Positions 25,285-33,285 of a DNA stretch of 64,000 nucleotides are shown here, one piece after another (the stretch's first letter is position 1; each line of letters begins with the position of its first letter). The notes beneath the pieces are model-generated. The model did not search any database. It had not been told where the DNA came from and was given only the letters and a program-made list of their open reading frames with translations. The DNA is taken from the NCBI GenBank assembly GCA_035763805.1, contig DASUAL010000067.1, positions 36,444 through 100,443 of the forward strand, in the 5' to 3' direction. The translations under genes were made by a program, and so were the position numbers. Origin of the DNA: DASUAL01 sp035763805. GTDB lineage: Bacteria; Gemmatimonadota; Gemmatimonadetes; Gemmatimonadales; GWC2-71-9.

Positions 25285-26083
25285 GGATCTGCGCCGCTAC
25301 CTCAGAGTGGAAGCGATGCCGAACGTGTGGTGTCCGGGGTGCGGGCACGGCAACGTCGCCCGCGCGATCGCGACGGCCCTGAACCGGCTCAACCGACCGC
25401 TCGATCAGGTGGTGCTGGTGGGCGGCATCGGGTGCTCGGGGCGCACGCCGTTCTACTTCAACGCGAACGCCATGCACACCACCCACGGGCGCGCGCTTGC
25501 ATTCGCGACGGGCATCAAACTCGTGAAGCCCGAGCTCACGATCATCGCCACCATGGGCGACGGAGACACGGCGGCGATCGGCGGCAACCACTTCATCCAC
25601 GCCTGCCGCCGCAACATCGACGTCACCGCCGTCGTGTACAACAACGGCACCTATGGCATGACCGGCGGGCAGCACGCCCCCACGGCGCCGCGGGGCTCGA
25701 AGTCCTCCACGACCCCGCTCGGGAGCATCGAGCCGCCGTTCGACCTCGTGGAACTCGCGCTCGCCGCCGGAGCGAGCTACGTCGCCCGCACGACGACCTT
25801 CGACTTCGACGAGCTGCCGCGGCGCATCGAGGAAGCCATCCGCCACCCCGGATTCGCCGTCGTGGAGGTGTTGACGCAGTGCCCGACCTACTACGGCCGC
25901 CTGAATGAGCTCGGCGACCCGGTCGCGATGCTCGACTACGAGCGGGACCAGACGGCTCCGCTGGACCTGATTGAGAAGGAAGATCTCGTGGGCAAGCTCC
26001 CGCTCGGGGTCTTCCGGCGGGAGCTCCGACCCGAGTACACGAGCCAGTACGCGGCCCTGCGCGCCGAGGCGGGGTCGGCATGA
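25268..26083 (+). CDS. korB: 2-oxoacid:ferredoxin oxidoreductase beta subunit, TPP-binding
   Basis: The 271-residue protein binds thiamine pyrophosphate through GDGDTAAIGG followed by YNNGTYGM. Two N-terminal cysteines in WCPGCGHG and one in GGIGCSG match the usual beta-subunit pattern, and the GQHAPTAP segment is also conserved. It is the catalytic half of the 2-oxoacid oxidoreductase. The ATG at 25268 lies inside the 3' end of the alpha gene, and the stop overlaps the gamma gene by ATGA. Confidence 0.9.
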   Translation: MPRVGEDLRRYLRVEAMPNVWCPGCGHGNVARAIATALNRLNRPLDQVVLVGGIGCSGRTPFYFNANAMHTTHGRALAFATGIKLVKPELTIIATMGDGDTAAIGGNHFIHACRRNIDVTAVVYNNGTYGMTGGQHAPTAPRGSKSSTTPLGSIEPPFDLVELALAAGASYVARTTTFDFDELPRRIEEAIRHPGFAVVEVLTQCPTYYGRLNELGDPVAMLDYERDQTAPLDLIEKEDLVGKLPLGVFRRELRPEYTSQYAALRAEAGSA

Positions 26084-26673
26084 TCCCCCGCGACCCGTTC
26101 CAGGTCCGGCTCTCGGGGAGCGGCGGCCAGGGCGTGATCCTGGCAGGCGTCCTGCTCGCGGAGGCCGGGATGTACGACGGGCTCCACGTCGTTCATACCC
26201 AGAGCTACGGACCCGCCGCGCGGCTCGGGGCGGCAAAGTCCGACGTCGTGCTGTCTCACGGAGAGATCGCCTTCCCGGAAGTCACGCTTCCCGATTCCCT
26301 CGTCTGCCTCTCACGCGACGCCTACGCGAAATACGGAGCGCAGCTCGCGCCCGGCGGCGTGCGAGTCGTCGACCGGCAGGTACCCGCAGAGACGGCGGAG
26401 GCCCCCGGCAGCGTACTGCGGCTCCCCATTCTGCAGACCGCCCGAGAGCTCGGCCCCGGTGGCGCGATCACGGCGAACGTCGTGGCGCTGGGCGTGATCG
26501 TGGCGCTCTCGGGCATCGTGTCCCACCCGAGCCTCGCCCGGGCCATTCAGGAGCGAGTGAAGCGCGCAACGCTCGATCTCAACGAGCGCGCGCTGGAGGC
26601 GGGATTGCATCTTGGCGCAGGCATCAGAGAGGAGTTGAGTCATGTCCCTCAAGAGGCTGAAAGAGTACCTTGA
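26080..26673 (+). CDS. korC: 2-oxoacid:ferredoxin oxidoreductase gamma subunit
   Basis: The 197-residue protein starts with a glycine-rich loop (RLSGSGGQGVILAGVLLAEA) characteristic of the CoA-binding gamma domain, followed by THTQSYGPAARLG-like sequence (HTQSYGPAARLGAAKSDV). It completes the four-subunit enzyme together with the ferredoxin-like subunit and the flavoprotein. The start codon overlaps the beta stop (ATGA). The 3' end overlaps ybaK by 32 bases, so the six genes from 22548 to 27109 probably form one transcript. Confidence 0.88.
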   Translation: MIPRDPFQVRLSGSGGQGVILAGVLLAEAGMYDGLHVVHTQSYGPAARLGAAKSDVVLSHGEIAFPEVTLPDSLVCLSRDAYAKYGAQLAPGGVRVVDRQVPAETAEAPGSVLRLPILQTARELGPGGAITANVVALGVIVALSGIVSHPSLARAIQERVKRATLDLNERALEAGLHLGAGIREELSHVPQEAERVP

Positions 26674-27109
26674 CGGCCACAACGTGAAGTACGTGACGAT
26701 CAGCCATTCTCCGGCGTACACCGCCCAGGAGGTCGCTGCGTCCGCGCACGTCCCGGGCAAGGAGCTCGCGAAGACCGTCATCGTGCGGATCGACGGCAGT
26801 CTGGCGATGGCCGTGTTGCCGGCGTCGTACAAGGTCGATTTTGAATCGCTGCGAGAGGTCACCGGCGCCAAGCGCGTCGAGCTCGCGCGCGAAGGCGAGT
26901 TCAGAGGGCTGTTTCCCGACTGCGTGGCTGGCGCGATGCCGCCGTTCGGGAATCTCTACGACCTACCGGTCTACGTGGCTAACGTCCTCGCAGAGGACGA
27001 GGAGATCGTGTTCAACGCGGGCTCGTTCACCGAGCTGATGAAGCTGCCGTACCACGACTATGCCCGGCTCGTGCATCCCAAGGTGTTGCACTTCGCGGCG
27101 CACGTGTGA
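26642..27109 (+). CDS. YbaK/EbsC-family aminoacyl-tRNA deacylase-like protein
   Basis: The 155-residue protein has the YbaK fold. The N-terminal HSPAYTAQEVAASAHVPG and the conserved lysine in ELAKTVIV line the pocket, and GAMPPFG matches the GxxPxFG motif. Family members hydrolyse mischarged tRNAs such as Cys-tRNA(Pro) or Ala-tRNA(Pro); which one cannot be told here. It overlaps korC by 32 bases. It converges with the small secreted-protein gene, with a 3-base gap. Confidence 0.85.
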   Translation: MSLKRLKEYLDGHNVKYVTISHSPAYTAQEVAASAHVPGKELAKTVIVRIDGSLAMAVLPASYKVDFESLREVTGAKRVELAREGEFRGLFPDCVAGAMPPFGNLYDLPVYVANVLAEDEEIVFNAGSFTELMKLPYHDYARLVHPKVLHFAAHV

Positions 27110-27112
27110 AGG

Positions 27113-27487
27113 TCAAGGGGCGGCCTCAGGCGCGTGGTCCTGGAACACCTGCCGCAGGACCTGCCGCCGCTCGGCGAGGTCGTACAGCGTCAGCCGGTAC
27201 GCCACGTCATCTCCGCCATTCAACACGCCGGCAAAGCGCTCCGTTTCGGCGGTGAGCGACCGCTCGGCCTTCCGCACGAGGCGCAGCTCGTCGAGCTGTG
27301 CAATGGGGAAGGTGTAGGTCGAGTCGTCGTTGCGCACGACCAGCGTGTCGCCGGCGAGCTTCACCAGGCGGAGGTCCCAGAGGATCTCGCCGCTGTTGAG
27401 CGTGAGCTGCCAGCGATCGCCACGCTGATCCTGCGCGGCGCACGGCGCGGCCAAAAGCCCGAGACACAATGCCAGGGTCCCCCTCAT
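27113..27487 (-). CDS. Small secreted protein, translationally coupled to bTHX
   Basis: The 124-residue protein has a cleavable signal peptide ending near APCAAQD. The mature part is a beta-rich sequence (WQLTLNSGEILWDLRLVKL, GDTLVVRNDDSTYTF) followed by a helical tail. I do not recognise a family. The ATG overlaps the stop of the bTHX gene by ATGA, so it should be translated together with that ribosomal protein gene. That is an odd pairing for an exported protein. Confidence 0.7.
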   Translation of the reverse strand: MRGTLALCLGLLAAPCAAQDQRGDRWQLTLNSGEILWDLRLVKLAGDTLVVRNDDSTYTFPIAQLDELRLVRKAERSLTAETERFAGVLNGGDDVAYRLTLYDLAERRQVLRQVFQDHAPEAAP

Positions 27488-27630
27488 GTCGGCTGGCCTC
27501 CCGCTGCGGCGCGGGTTGCCGCGGCCTTCCGGCGCCTTTTCCTTTCCTTCTCTTTCGTTCTGCTGCGCGTCTTTCCGTGCGTGCCGCGGAAGATCTTTCC
27601 GCGTCTGGTGCGGATGTCGCCCTTGCCCAT
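27484..27630 (-). CDS. 30S ribosomal protein bTHX
   Basis: The 48-residue, very basic protein begins MGKGDIRTRRGKIFRGTHGK, which is the bTHX signature (MGKGDxRTxxGKIxxGxxGK). The rest is a Lys/Arg and Ala-rich tail. bTHX sits in the head of the 30S subunit and stabilises rRNA packing in Thermus and related bacteria. It is short enough to be missed by many gene finders. GGAG lies 9 bases before the ATG. The stop codon overlaps the start of the downstream secreted-protein gene (ATGA). Confidence 0.9.
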   Translation of the reverse strand: MGKGDIRTRRGKIFRGTHGKTRSRTKEKERKRRRKAAATRAAAGGQPT

Positions 27631-27664
27631 GAGGCCGTTCTCCGTGCTCGCTATCCGTCGTCCG

Positions 27665-28078
27665 TCACTTCGCGCCGCCCATCGCGACTAGGCGCTTGAA
27701 CTGGTCCGCCGCAGCGGACATCACCGACAGCCGGCCCATGCGCACGAGGGCCAGATCGGCGAACGCCCGATCCTTCTTAATCTCGCCTAGCGGCACCGGC
27801 CGCGGCAGTCTCCCCACAGCCTTGAGGTCCACGACCGTGAGCTTCGAGTCCTGCTGTTTGGGATCCGGGTATGGCTCCGACACGACCTCCGCCACGCCGA
27901 CCACGGCTCTCTCGTCTCCGGAGTGATAAACCAGCACCCGGTCGCCGGGTTTCATCTGGCGCAGGTACTTGAGCGCCAGGTTGTTGCGCACACCGTCCCA
28001 AACGGCCCGCTTGTCCCGCTCGAGCTGGTCGAAGCTATACGTGGACGGCTCGGTCTTCACGATCCAGTACCGTGGCAT
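27665..28078 (-). CDS. EVE domain protein
   Basis: The 137-residue protein is a single EVE (PUA-like) domain. It opens with YWIVKTEPSTYSFDQLER and WDGVRNNLALKYLRQMKPGD, the family's hallmark, and includes VYHSGDERAVVGVAEV. EVE domains read modified bases in nucleic acids, and free-standing ones are linked to RNA modification or to defence. Here it lies between bTHX and an alpha/beta hydrolase on the same strand, with a conserved hairpin just upstream (28119-28171). No defence neighbour is seen. Confidence 0.92.
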   Translation of the reverse strand: MPRYWIVKTEPSTYSFDQLERDKRAVWDGVRNNLALKYLRQMKPGDRVLVYHSGDERAVVGVAEVVSEPYPDPKQQDSKLTVVDLKAVGRLPRPVPLGEIKKDRAFADLALVRMGRLSVMSAAADQFKRLVAMGGAK

Positions 28079-28118
28079 GAGGCCTCCGGGCTTCGGGTGC
28101 GCTCGAACTCCCGGGCCC

Positions 28119-28171
28119 CGTGGGGTCTCCCGGAGCGACTGTGCTGTTTTGTCGCGGAGGGAGACCCCACG
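28119..28171 (-). repeat. Conserved-loop hairpin element, copy B
   Basis: A 13-bp perfect outer stem (28119-28131 with 28159-28171) encloses the same apical module as copies A and C. GCGAC (28135-28139) and GTCGC (28151-28155) surround an 11-base loop and are flanked by GGA on each side. The outer stem sequence is unrelated to those of A and C. The element begins 7 bases beyond the stop codon of the hydrolase gene. Confidence 0.85.
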
Positions 28172-28178
28172 CCGCTCG

Positions 28179-28859
28179 TCAAACGATCTTCTCGGCCCAC
28201 TCTACGATAGCCTGCACGAGTTCTTCGAGCACGTCCGCATCCGTCCTCCCAGACCGCTTCAGCACGTGAAACGAATGGTCCGCCCCCTCCACCAGGTGCA
28301 GGGTCGCCCGTCTCCCCAGGCGCTTGATCAGGGGCCGCAACAGGCTCAGGTCGGCGAATTCGTCCCGGGTGCCCTGCAAGAACAGCATCGGCAGGTGCAC
28401 GCGCGCGAGATGCTCCGCGCGCTTGTCGCCGGGTCGCCCCGGAGAATGGAGCGGGAAGCCGAGGAAGACCAGTCCCCGTACGCCCGGGAGCGGCTCGTTC
28501 GCCTGCGCGGACGACGTCATCCGGCCGCCGAACGATTTCCCGCCCGCTACAAGCGGCACGCCAGGCGCCAGGCCGACCGCCTCCTGCACCGCCGCCCGTA
28601 CGGTGGCCTCGGCCACCGCGGGTGGATCGGGGCGCCGGCCCCGAGCCTCCATGTATGGAAACTGATAGCGCAACGTGGCGATCCGTCGCTCAGCGAGGCC
28701 TCGGGCTACGGATTCGAGGAACGGATGCCGCATTCCCGCGCCAGCACCGTGGGCGAGGACGTACAGCGCCCACGCGGCGGCAGGGCGGTCGAGCAAGGCC
28801 GAGACGGTGCCCGCCCGCTCGCCGACCCTCAGTGTCAACTCCTCAGTCACTCTCGTCAT
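28179..28859 (-). CDS. KANL3/Tex30-like alpha/beta hydrolase
   Basis: The 226-residue protein is a small alpha/beta hydrolase. The oxyanion region is LAHGAGAGMRHPFLE, the nucleophile elbow GGKSFGG, the acid lies after LFLQGTRDEF and the histidine in EGADHSF. This arrangement matches the KANL3/Tex30 subfamily, related to dienelactone hydrolases. The substrate is unknown. The gene is 23 bases downstream of ligD on the same strand and may share its transcript. Confidence 0.85.
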   Translation of the reverse strand: MTRVTEELTLRVGERAGTVSALLDRPAAAWALYVLAHGAGAGMRHPFLESVARGLAERRIATLRYQFPYMEARGRRPDPPAVAEATVRAAVQEAVGLAPGVPLVAGGKSFGGRMTSSAQANEPLPGVRGLVFLGFPLHSPGRPGDKRAEHLARVHLPMLFLQGTRDEFADLSLLRPLIKRLGRRATLHLVEGADHSFHVLKRSGRTDADVLEELVQAIVEWAEKIV

Positions 28860-28882
28860 ACGACGCTACGTAGTGTCGGTCG

Positions 28883-31429
28883 TCAACCGAGGCGTGCATG
28901 GAGCCGCTCGAGCGCACTGACCAAGTCCGGCTTGAGCTCGAGCACCAGGCGCAGCGGGTCCTCTTTCAGCTTTTTCATGCGTGCCGGCGCGCTCTTGATC
29001 GTGAACTTCTTGATATCGAGCTTCGGCGTCACCTCGCTCCAGCCGAGCGGCATGGAGACCGGCGCGCCTGGCAGTGGCCGCACGCTGAAGGGTGCGACGA
29101 GCAGGCGGCCGTGCCCGTTCTGCACGTAGTCGACGTAGACGCGGGCGCCGCGTTTCCCGACCTGCCGCGTAATGGTGGCAATCTCGGGCAGCTCCGCCGC
29201 GATCACGCGGGCGAGCAGCCCGCCGAGCGTCCGCGCTTGCTCGTAGGTGCATTGCCGACCGAGGGGCAGCAGCACGTGCAGGCCGGTGGAGCCGCTCGTC
29301 TTGATGAAGCAGGGCAGCTCGATCTCGTCGCACAGGCGTTTGATCGCCCGAGCCACGGTCACCACGTGCGTGAACGGCGCGTCTTTGGGATCGAGATCGA
29401 GGATGCACCAGTCGGGTAGCTCGAGCGTCGCGGTGCGGCTACCCCAGACGTGCAGTGGAATCGTGCCGAGGTTGATGATGTACAGCAGCGACTCGACGTC
29501 GTCGCACACGAAGTAGTCGATCTCGCGTTGCGTGTCCTCGCTCCATATCCGCACGGTGCGAATCCACTCCGGAATGAATCCCGGCGCGTCCTTCTGGAAA
29601 AAGGACTTCCCTGTGATCCCGTCCGGGAACCGCGTGAGCACGACGGGTCGGTCCTGGAGGTACGGCAGCAGCCAGGGCGAGATGGCGCGGTAGTACTCGA
29701 TCAAGTCGCCCTTGGTGTAGCCCTCGTCGGGCCAGAACACCTTCTCCAGATTCGAGAACTTCACTTCTTTGGGGAGCGGGGAGAGGGGAGCGGTACCCGA
29801 CGGTGCCTCGACAAGGTCCCGCTCCCCGCCCCCGGCTCCCCGAGTCGCGATCTCGCTTACCGGCTTGTCATCCCGAAAGCGCACAAACACCGGTTGCCGG
29901 AGCAACCCTTCGTCCGTCCACTCCTTGTATCTGACCTCGGCGACGAGTGTCGGCTCGACCCAAGTGTGGCCCTTGTCCGGCGGCGCCGGACCGTCGAACG
30001 CCGGCGTCCGCCGCACGCTCCGCTCGAGCGCCGCGCCCACTTCCTTGAGCTGGGCCTCCGTGAAGCCGCTGCCGACCCGGCCCGAGTAGACGAGCTTCCC
30101 GCCCTGGTACGCGGCCAAGTCCAGCGCCCCGAAGCCGGCTCGGGAGCCCTGCGGCCGGGTGAGCCCCACCACGACGAAGTCACCGGTGCGATCGGCGCGG
30201 ATCTTCAGCCAGCTCTCGGTTCGGCCGGCGCGGTACGGCGCATCGGCCTTCTTCGCGACGATCCCCTCGAGCCCCATTTGTACGACGCGCTCGTACAGCG
30301 CCTCGCCGTCCTTCTCGAAGTGCTCCAGGTACCTGAGCGGCCCCGCGCGTGGGAGGATCCGCTCGAGGATTCTCTTGCGCGCGACGAGCGGCAGGGGGCG
30401 CAGGTCGTAGCCCTCGAACGCGAGCAGGTCGAACACGTACAGCAGCGCGGGCGTCTCGACCGCTGCGCGCCGCACCTCGAGCGCCCGTCCGACCTTGGCG
30501 CGGTTCTGGAGCCGCTGAAAGCTGGGACGCGCCGCCTCGTCCGGCACGACCAGCTCGCCGTCGAGGACGAACCCCTCGTACGGCAGCGCCGCGACGGCGC
30601 GGGCGATTTCGGGGAACGCGGCGGCGAGGTCGTGCCCTTTGCGCGTCACGAGCCGTGCTTCGCCCTGCTCGCGGGCCGCACGGATCCGGTACCCGTCGAG
30701 CTTCAGCTCGAACACCCAGCCGGCCTTGCTGAACGGCCGTTCGCGCGTCTCGGCGAGCATCGGCTCGGCGTCAGCGACCGCCACCACCCGCCGCGGCGCC
30801 GTGAGGCGCGCCAGCTCTTTTTTGATCGGCGCCGCGCGGTCCCGTCCTTCCTTCAACTCCTCGACGCTGAGACCCGAGAGCACCGACTCCGCCGGGAGCG
30901 CGCCGTCGCTCGCGACGTAGCCGTCCCTTTCTTTTATGAACAGCCATTCTTTCTCGCCCTTCTTCAGCTTCACGAGGGTCCACTTGCCACGCAGCTTGTA
31001 ACCCCGCAGCTCGAACAGCAGCTTGCCTTTCCGCAGACCTTCGTAGGGGTCCTCGAGCGGAATCCACACGCCGCGGTCCCACACGATCACGGCGCCCGCG
31101 CCGTAGTTCCCCTCGGGAATGATGCCCTCGAAGTCACCGTACTCGAGCGGATGGTCTTCCACGTGGACAGCGAGGCGCTTGTCGGCCGGGTTGGGAGACG
31201 GCCCCTTGGGGACGGCCCAGGACTTGAGCACGCCGTCCATCTCGAGGCGCAGATCCCAGTGGAGGCGGCGCGCGGCGTGCATGTGGACGACAAACAGGCC
31301 ACGGGCGGTGGGAGGCGGTACGGGGGCGGCTGCGGCCGCGCGGCCACCCGGCTCCGGGGTTCGGTCGAGCGACCGCTTGGCGCGGTAAGTGCTTAACGGG
31401 TCCGGGCTCGGCTTGCGCGTTGCACCCAT
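28883..31429 (-). CDS. ligD: Multifunctional ATP-dependent DNA ligase D
   Basis: The 848-residue protein has the order phosphoesterase, ligase, polymerase, as in Pseudomonas LigD. The N-terminal 3'-phosphoesterase domain shows HMHAARRLHWDLRLE. The ligase nucleotidyl lysine is in ELKLDGYR near residue 240, followed by an OB domain. The polymerase/primase domain starts near 555 with KVFWPDEGYTKGDLIEYY and contains ILDLDPKDAPF with metal-binding aspartates. It processes and seals double-strand breaks held by Ku. The gene is divergent from ku across 45 bases. Confidence 0.96.
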   Translation of the reverse strand: MGATRKPSPDPLSTYRAKRSLDRTPEPGGRAAAAAPVPPPTARGLFVVHMHAARRLHWDLRLEMDGVLKSWAVPKGPSPNPADKRLAVHVEDHPLEYGDFEGIIPEGNYGAGAVIVWDRGVWIPLEDPYEGLRKGKLLFELRGYKLRGKWTLVKLKKGEKEWLFIKERDGYVASDGALPAESVLSGLSVEELKEGRDRAAPIKKELARLTAPRRVVAVADAEPMLAETRERPFSKAGWVFELKLDGYRIRAAREQGEARLVTRKGHDLAAAFPEIARAVAALPYEGFVLDGELVVPDEAARPSFQRLQNRAKVGRALEVRRAAVETPALLYVFDLLAFEGYDLRPLPLVARKRILERILPRAGPLRYLEHFEKDGEALYERVVQMGLEGIVAKKADAPYRAGRTESWLKIRADRTGDFVVVGLTRPQGSRAGFGALDLAAYQGGKLVYSGRVGSGFTEAQLKEVGAALERSVRRTPAFDGPAPPDKGHTWVEPTLVAEVRYKEWTDEGLLRQPVFVRFRDDKPVSEIATRGAGGGERDLVEAPSGTAPLSPLPKEVKFSNLEKVFWPDEGYTKGDLIEYYRAISPWLLPYLQDRPVVLTRFPDGITGKSFFQKDAPGFIPEWIRTVRIWSEDTQREIDYFVCDDVESLLYIINLGTIPLHVWGSRTATLELPDWCILDLDPKDAPFTHVVTVARAIKRLCDEIELPCFIKTSGSTGLHVLLPLGRQCTYEQARTLGGLLARVIAAELPEIATITRQVGKRGARVYVDYVQNGHGRLLVAPFSVRPLPGAPVSMPLGWSEVTPKLDIKKFTIKSAPARMKKLKEDPLRLVLELKPDLVSALERLHARLG

Positions 31430-31449
31430 GTACCAGCAATCTTATCATA
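31420..31449. promoter_or_regulatory. Bidirectional ligD/ku promoter with shared -10
   Basis: For ku, TTGCAC (31420-31425) and TATCAT (31443-31448) are 17 bases apart. For ligD, the complementary strand reads TATGAT at 31449-31444, one base shifted from the ku -10. The two -10 elements thus share the same duplex segment. Only one polymerase could occupy it at a time. The ligD -35 match is weak. Confidence 0.45.
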
Positions 31450-31474
31450 CGTTTTCCACGATCACAGGTCCCCC

Positions 31475-32344
31475 ATGAGCGCACACGCGATCGGGTCTGC
31501 GACCCTCTCCTTCGGCCTGGTCTCGGTGCCGGTCAAGATGTTCTCCACCGGCGAGCCCTCGGCGGCCATCTCCTTCAACTGGCTCCACAAGAAGGACGGT
31601 GCCCGGTTGAAGCAGCAGTACGTTTGCTCCAAGGACGGCGCGAAGGTCGAGAAGGACGAGATGGTGAAGGGATACGAGTTCACCAAGGGGCAGTACGTCA
31701 TCTTCACGCCGGAGGAGCTGAAAGCGCTCGAGGAGAGGGCGACCGGCGCCATCGAGATCACCGAGTTCGTCCCCGACAAGCAAGTCGACCGCCTCTACCT
31801 CGAGAAGTCGTACTTCCTCGGGCCCGACAAGGGCGGGGAGCGGGCATATCGGCTGCTGGCCGAGGCGCTGAAGCAGACGGGCCGTGTCGCCGTCGGCCAA
31901 TACGCGGCGCGGGGTAAGCAGTACGTGATCTCTGTCCGCGCCATGGACGGTGGGCTGGTGATGGAACAGCTGCGCTACGCCAACGAGGTGCGGTCGATCG
32001 CTGAGGTGCCGATCCCCAAGGTGGAGCTGAAGAAGCCCGAGATCCAGCTGGCGACGCAGCTCATCGAGCAGGCCGCGTCGGAGGCGTTCCGTCCGGACGC
32101 GTACGAGGACAACGTGCGCAAGCGGATCCTCGAGCAGATCCAGCGCAAGGTGGACGGCCAGGAGATCACCGAAGAGCCGACCGAGGCACCGAAGACGCAG
32201 ATCATCGACCTGATGGAGGCGCTGAAGGCGAGCCTCAAGGGCAAGGGGGGGGGCGCGGCCGGCGAGCGCAAGCCGGCAAGGCGTGTCGAGGGCAAGGCCG
32301 CGGCGAAGCCGGTGGCGCTGAAACGGAAGGCGGCGTCTCGATAA
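31475..32344 (+). CDS. ku: Ku protein for non-homologous end joining
   Basis: The 289-residue protein is a bacterial Ku homodimer subunit. It opens with GSATLSFGLVSVPVKMFS and has the conserved core that ends near PIPKVELKKPEIQLATQLIE. It forms a ring on DNA ends and recruits LigD. The C-terminal 50 residues are Lys-rich (GKAAAKPVALKRKAASR), as in extended Ku proteins that contact LigD or DNA. It has a weak Shine-Dalgarno sequence and is followed by a long inverted repeat and the MerR-TPR gene. Confidence 0.96.
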   Translation: MSAHAIGSATLSFGLVSVPVKMFSTGEPSAAISFNWLHKKDGARLKQQYVCSKDGAKVEKDEMVKGYEFTKGQYVIFTPEELKALEERATGAIEITEFVPDKQVDRLYLEKSYFLGPDKGGERAYRLLAEALKQTGRVAVGQYAARGKQYVISVRAMDGGLVMEQLRYANEVRSIAEVPIPKVELKKPEIQLATQLIEQAASEAFRPDAYEDNVRKRILEQIQRKVDGQEITEEPTEAPKTQIIDLMEALKASLKGKGGGAAGERKPARRVEGKAAAKPVALKRKAASR

Positions 32345-32353
32345 CGAAAGGTA

Positions 32354-32410
32354 GCCGTTAGCCATTGGCCATTGGCAGCGCAGAGAGGCCAAGGGCCAAC
32401 GGCTAATGGC
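32354..32410 (+). repeat. 23-bp imperfect inverted repeat after ku
   Basis: Arms 32354-32376 and 32388-32410 pair at 20 Watson-Crick positions plus one G-U, with two mismatches and an 11-base loop. The sequence is built from repeats of the GGCCATTGGC type. It could terminate ku or be an interspersed palindromic repeat. It lies across one candidate start region of the next gene. Confidence 0.8.
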
Positions 32411-32422
32411 CAACGGCCGAAG

Positions 32423-33253
32423 TTGAAAGGCTACACCTCCCGAGACGTCGCCAAGCTGCTGGGACTGACCGTCGCGCAGGTGCGGGGGTTCACGCGTGAC
32501 GGTTTTTTGACGCCCGGCCGCGGCCCCCGCGGCCAGTTGCTGTTCTCCTTCCAGGACCTCGTCATCCTCCGCACCGCCAAGGGCCTGGTCGCCGCGCGCA
32601 TCCCGACCCGCCGCATCCGCCGCGCGTTGCGCCGGCTCAAGGCCCAGCTGCCGCGCGGGCGCTCGCTGGCCGAGCTGCGCATCGCTGCGGAGGATGACCG
32701 CATCGTGGTGAGCGACGGCGAGGCGACTTGGAGCCCGGAATCGGGCCAGATGCAGCTCGGCTTCGCGGTCTCCGAGCTCGCCAGCCGCGCAGCGCCCATA
32801 GCCCGCCGGGCCGCAAGGGCCGCCCGGCGGGTCGAGGAGGATCTCTCGCCCGAGGACTGGTACGAGCTCGGGCTGGAGCTCGAGGTCGCAGCGCCCCGCG
32901 AGGCGCGCGATGCCTACCGCCGGGCGCTCGAGCTCGACGCCCACCACGCCGACGCTCACGTCAACCTCGGCCGGCTCCTGCACGAGCAGGGACTCGTGAC
33001 CGAGGCCGAGCGGCATTACCGGGCGGCCCTCGGTGAGAACCCCGAGCACGCCACCGCCGCCTACAACCTCGGCATCGCGTTCGAGGACCTGGGACGACCG
33101 GCGGATGCCATCGAGGCGTATCGCACCGCTCTGTCGGCGGATCCCACCCTTGCCGACGCGCATTTCAATCTGGCACGACTGTACGAGAAGGCCGGTAAGC
33201 GTGCGGCGGCGCTCCGCCACCTCGGCGCGTACCGGAGGCTCATCGGTAGTTGA
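32423..33253 (+). CDS. MerR-like DNA-binding protein with TPR tail
   Basis: The protein has an N-terminal MerR-type helix-turn-helix (YTSRDVAKLLGLTVAQVRGF with an FTRDGFL wing), a helical linker and three or more tetratricopeptide repeats (for example HADAHVNLGRLLHEQGLVTE). It lacks the usual MerR effector domain. I prefer TTG at 32423 because a start at TTG 32372 would translate through the inverted repeat; the start remains uncertain. It is probably transcribed with ku, and TPR-dependent protein contacts are likely. The stop codon lies in a predicted -35 box. Confidence 0.75.
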   Translation: MKGYTSRDVAKLLGLTVAQVRGFTRDGFLTPGRGPRGQLLFSFQDLVILRTAKGLVAARIPTRRIRRALRRLKAQLPRGRSLAELRIAAEDDRIVVSDGEATWSPESGQMQLGFAVSELASRAAPIARRAARAARRVEEDLSPEDWYELGLELEVAAPREARDAYRRALELDAHHADAHVNLGRLLHEQGLVTEAERHYRAALGENPEHATAAYNLGIAFEDLGRPADAIEAYRTALSADPTLADAHFNLARLYEKAGKRAAALRHLGAYRRLIGS

Positions 33254-33279
33254 CCAAGACCACCCGGCCTGGGTATGCT
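33250..33279 (+). promoter_or_regulatory. Predicted promoter of leader element 1
   Basis: TTGACC (33250-33255) and TATGCT (33274-33279) are separated by 18 bases. The -35 overlaps the TGA stop of the MerR-TPR gene. The predicted transcription start falls at the ATG of the small leader ORF (33286), which would make that message leaderless. Confidence 0.6.
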
Positions 33280-33285
33280 GCACTC

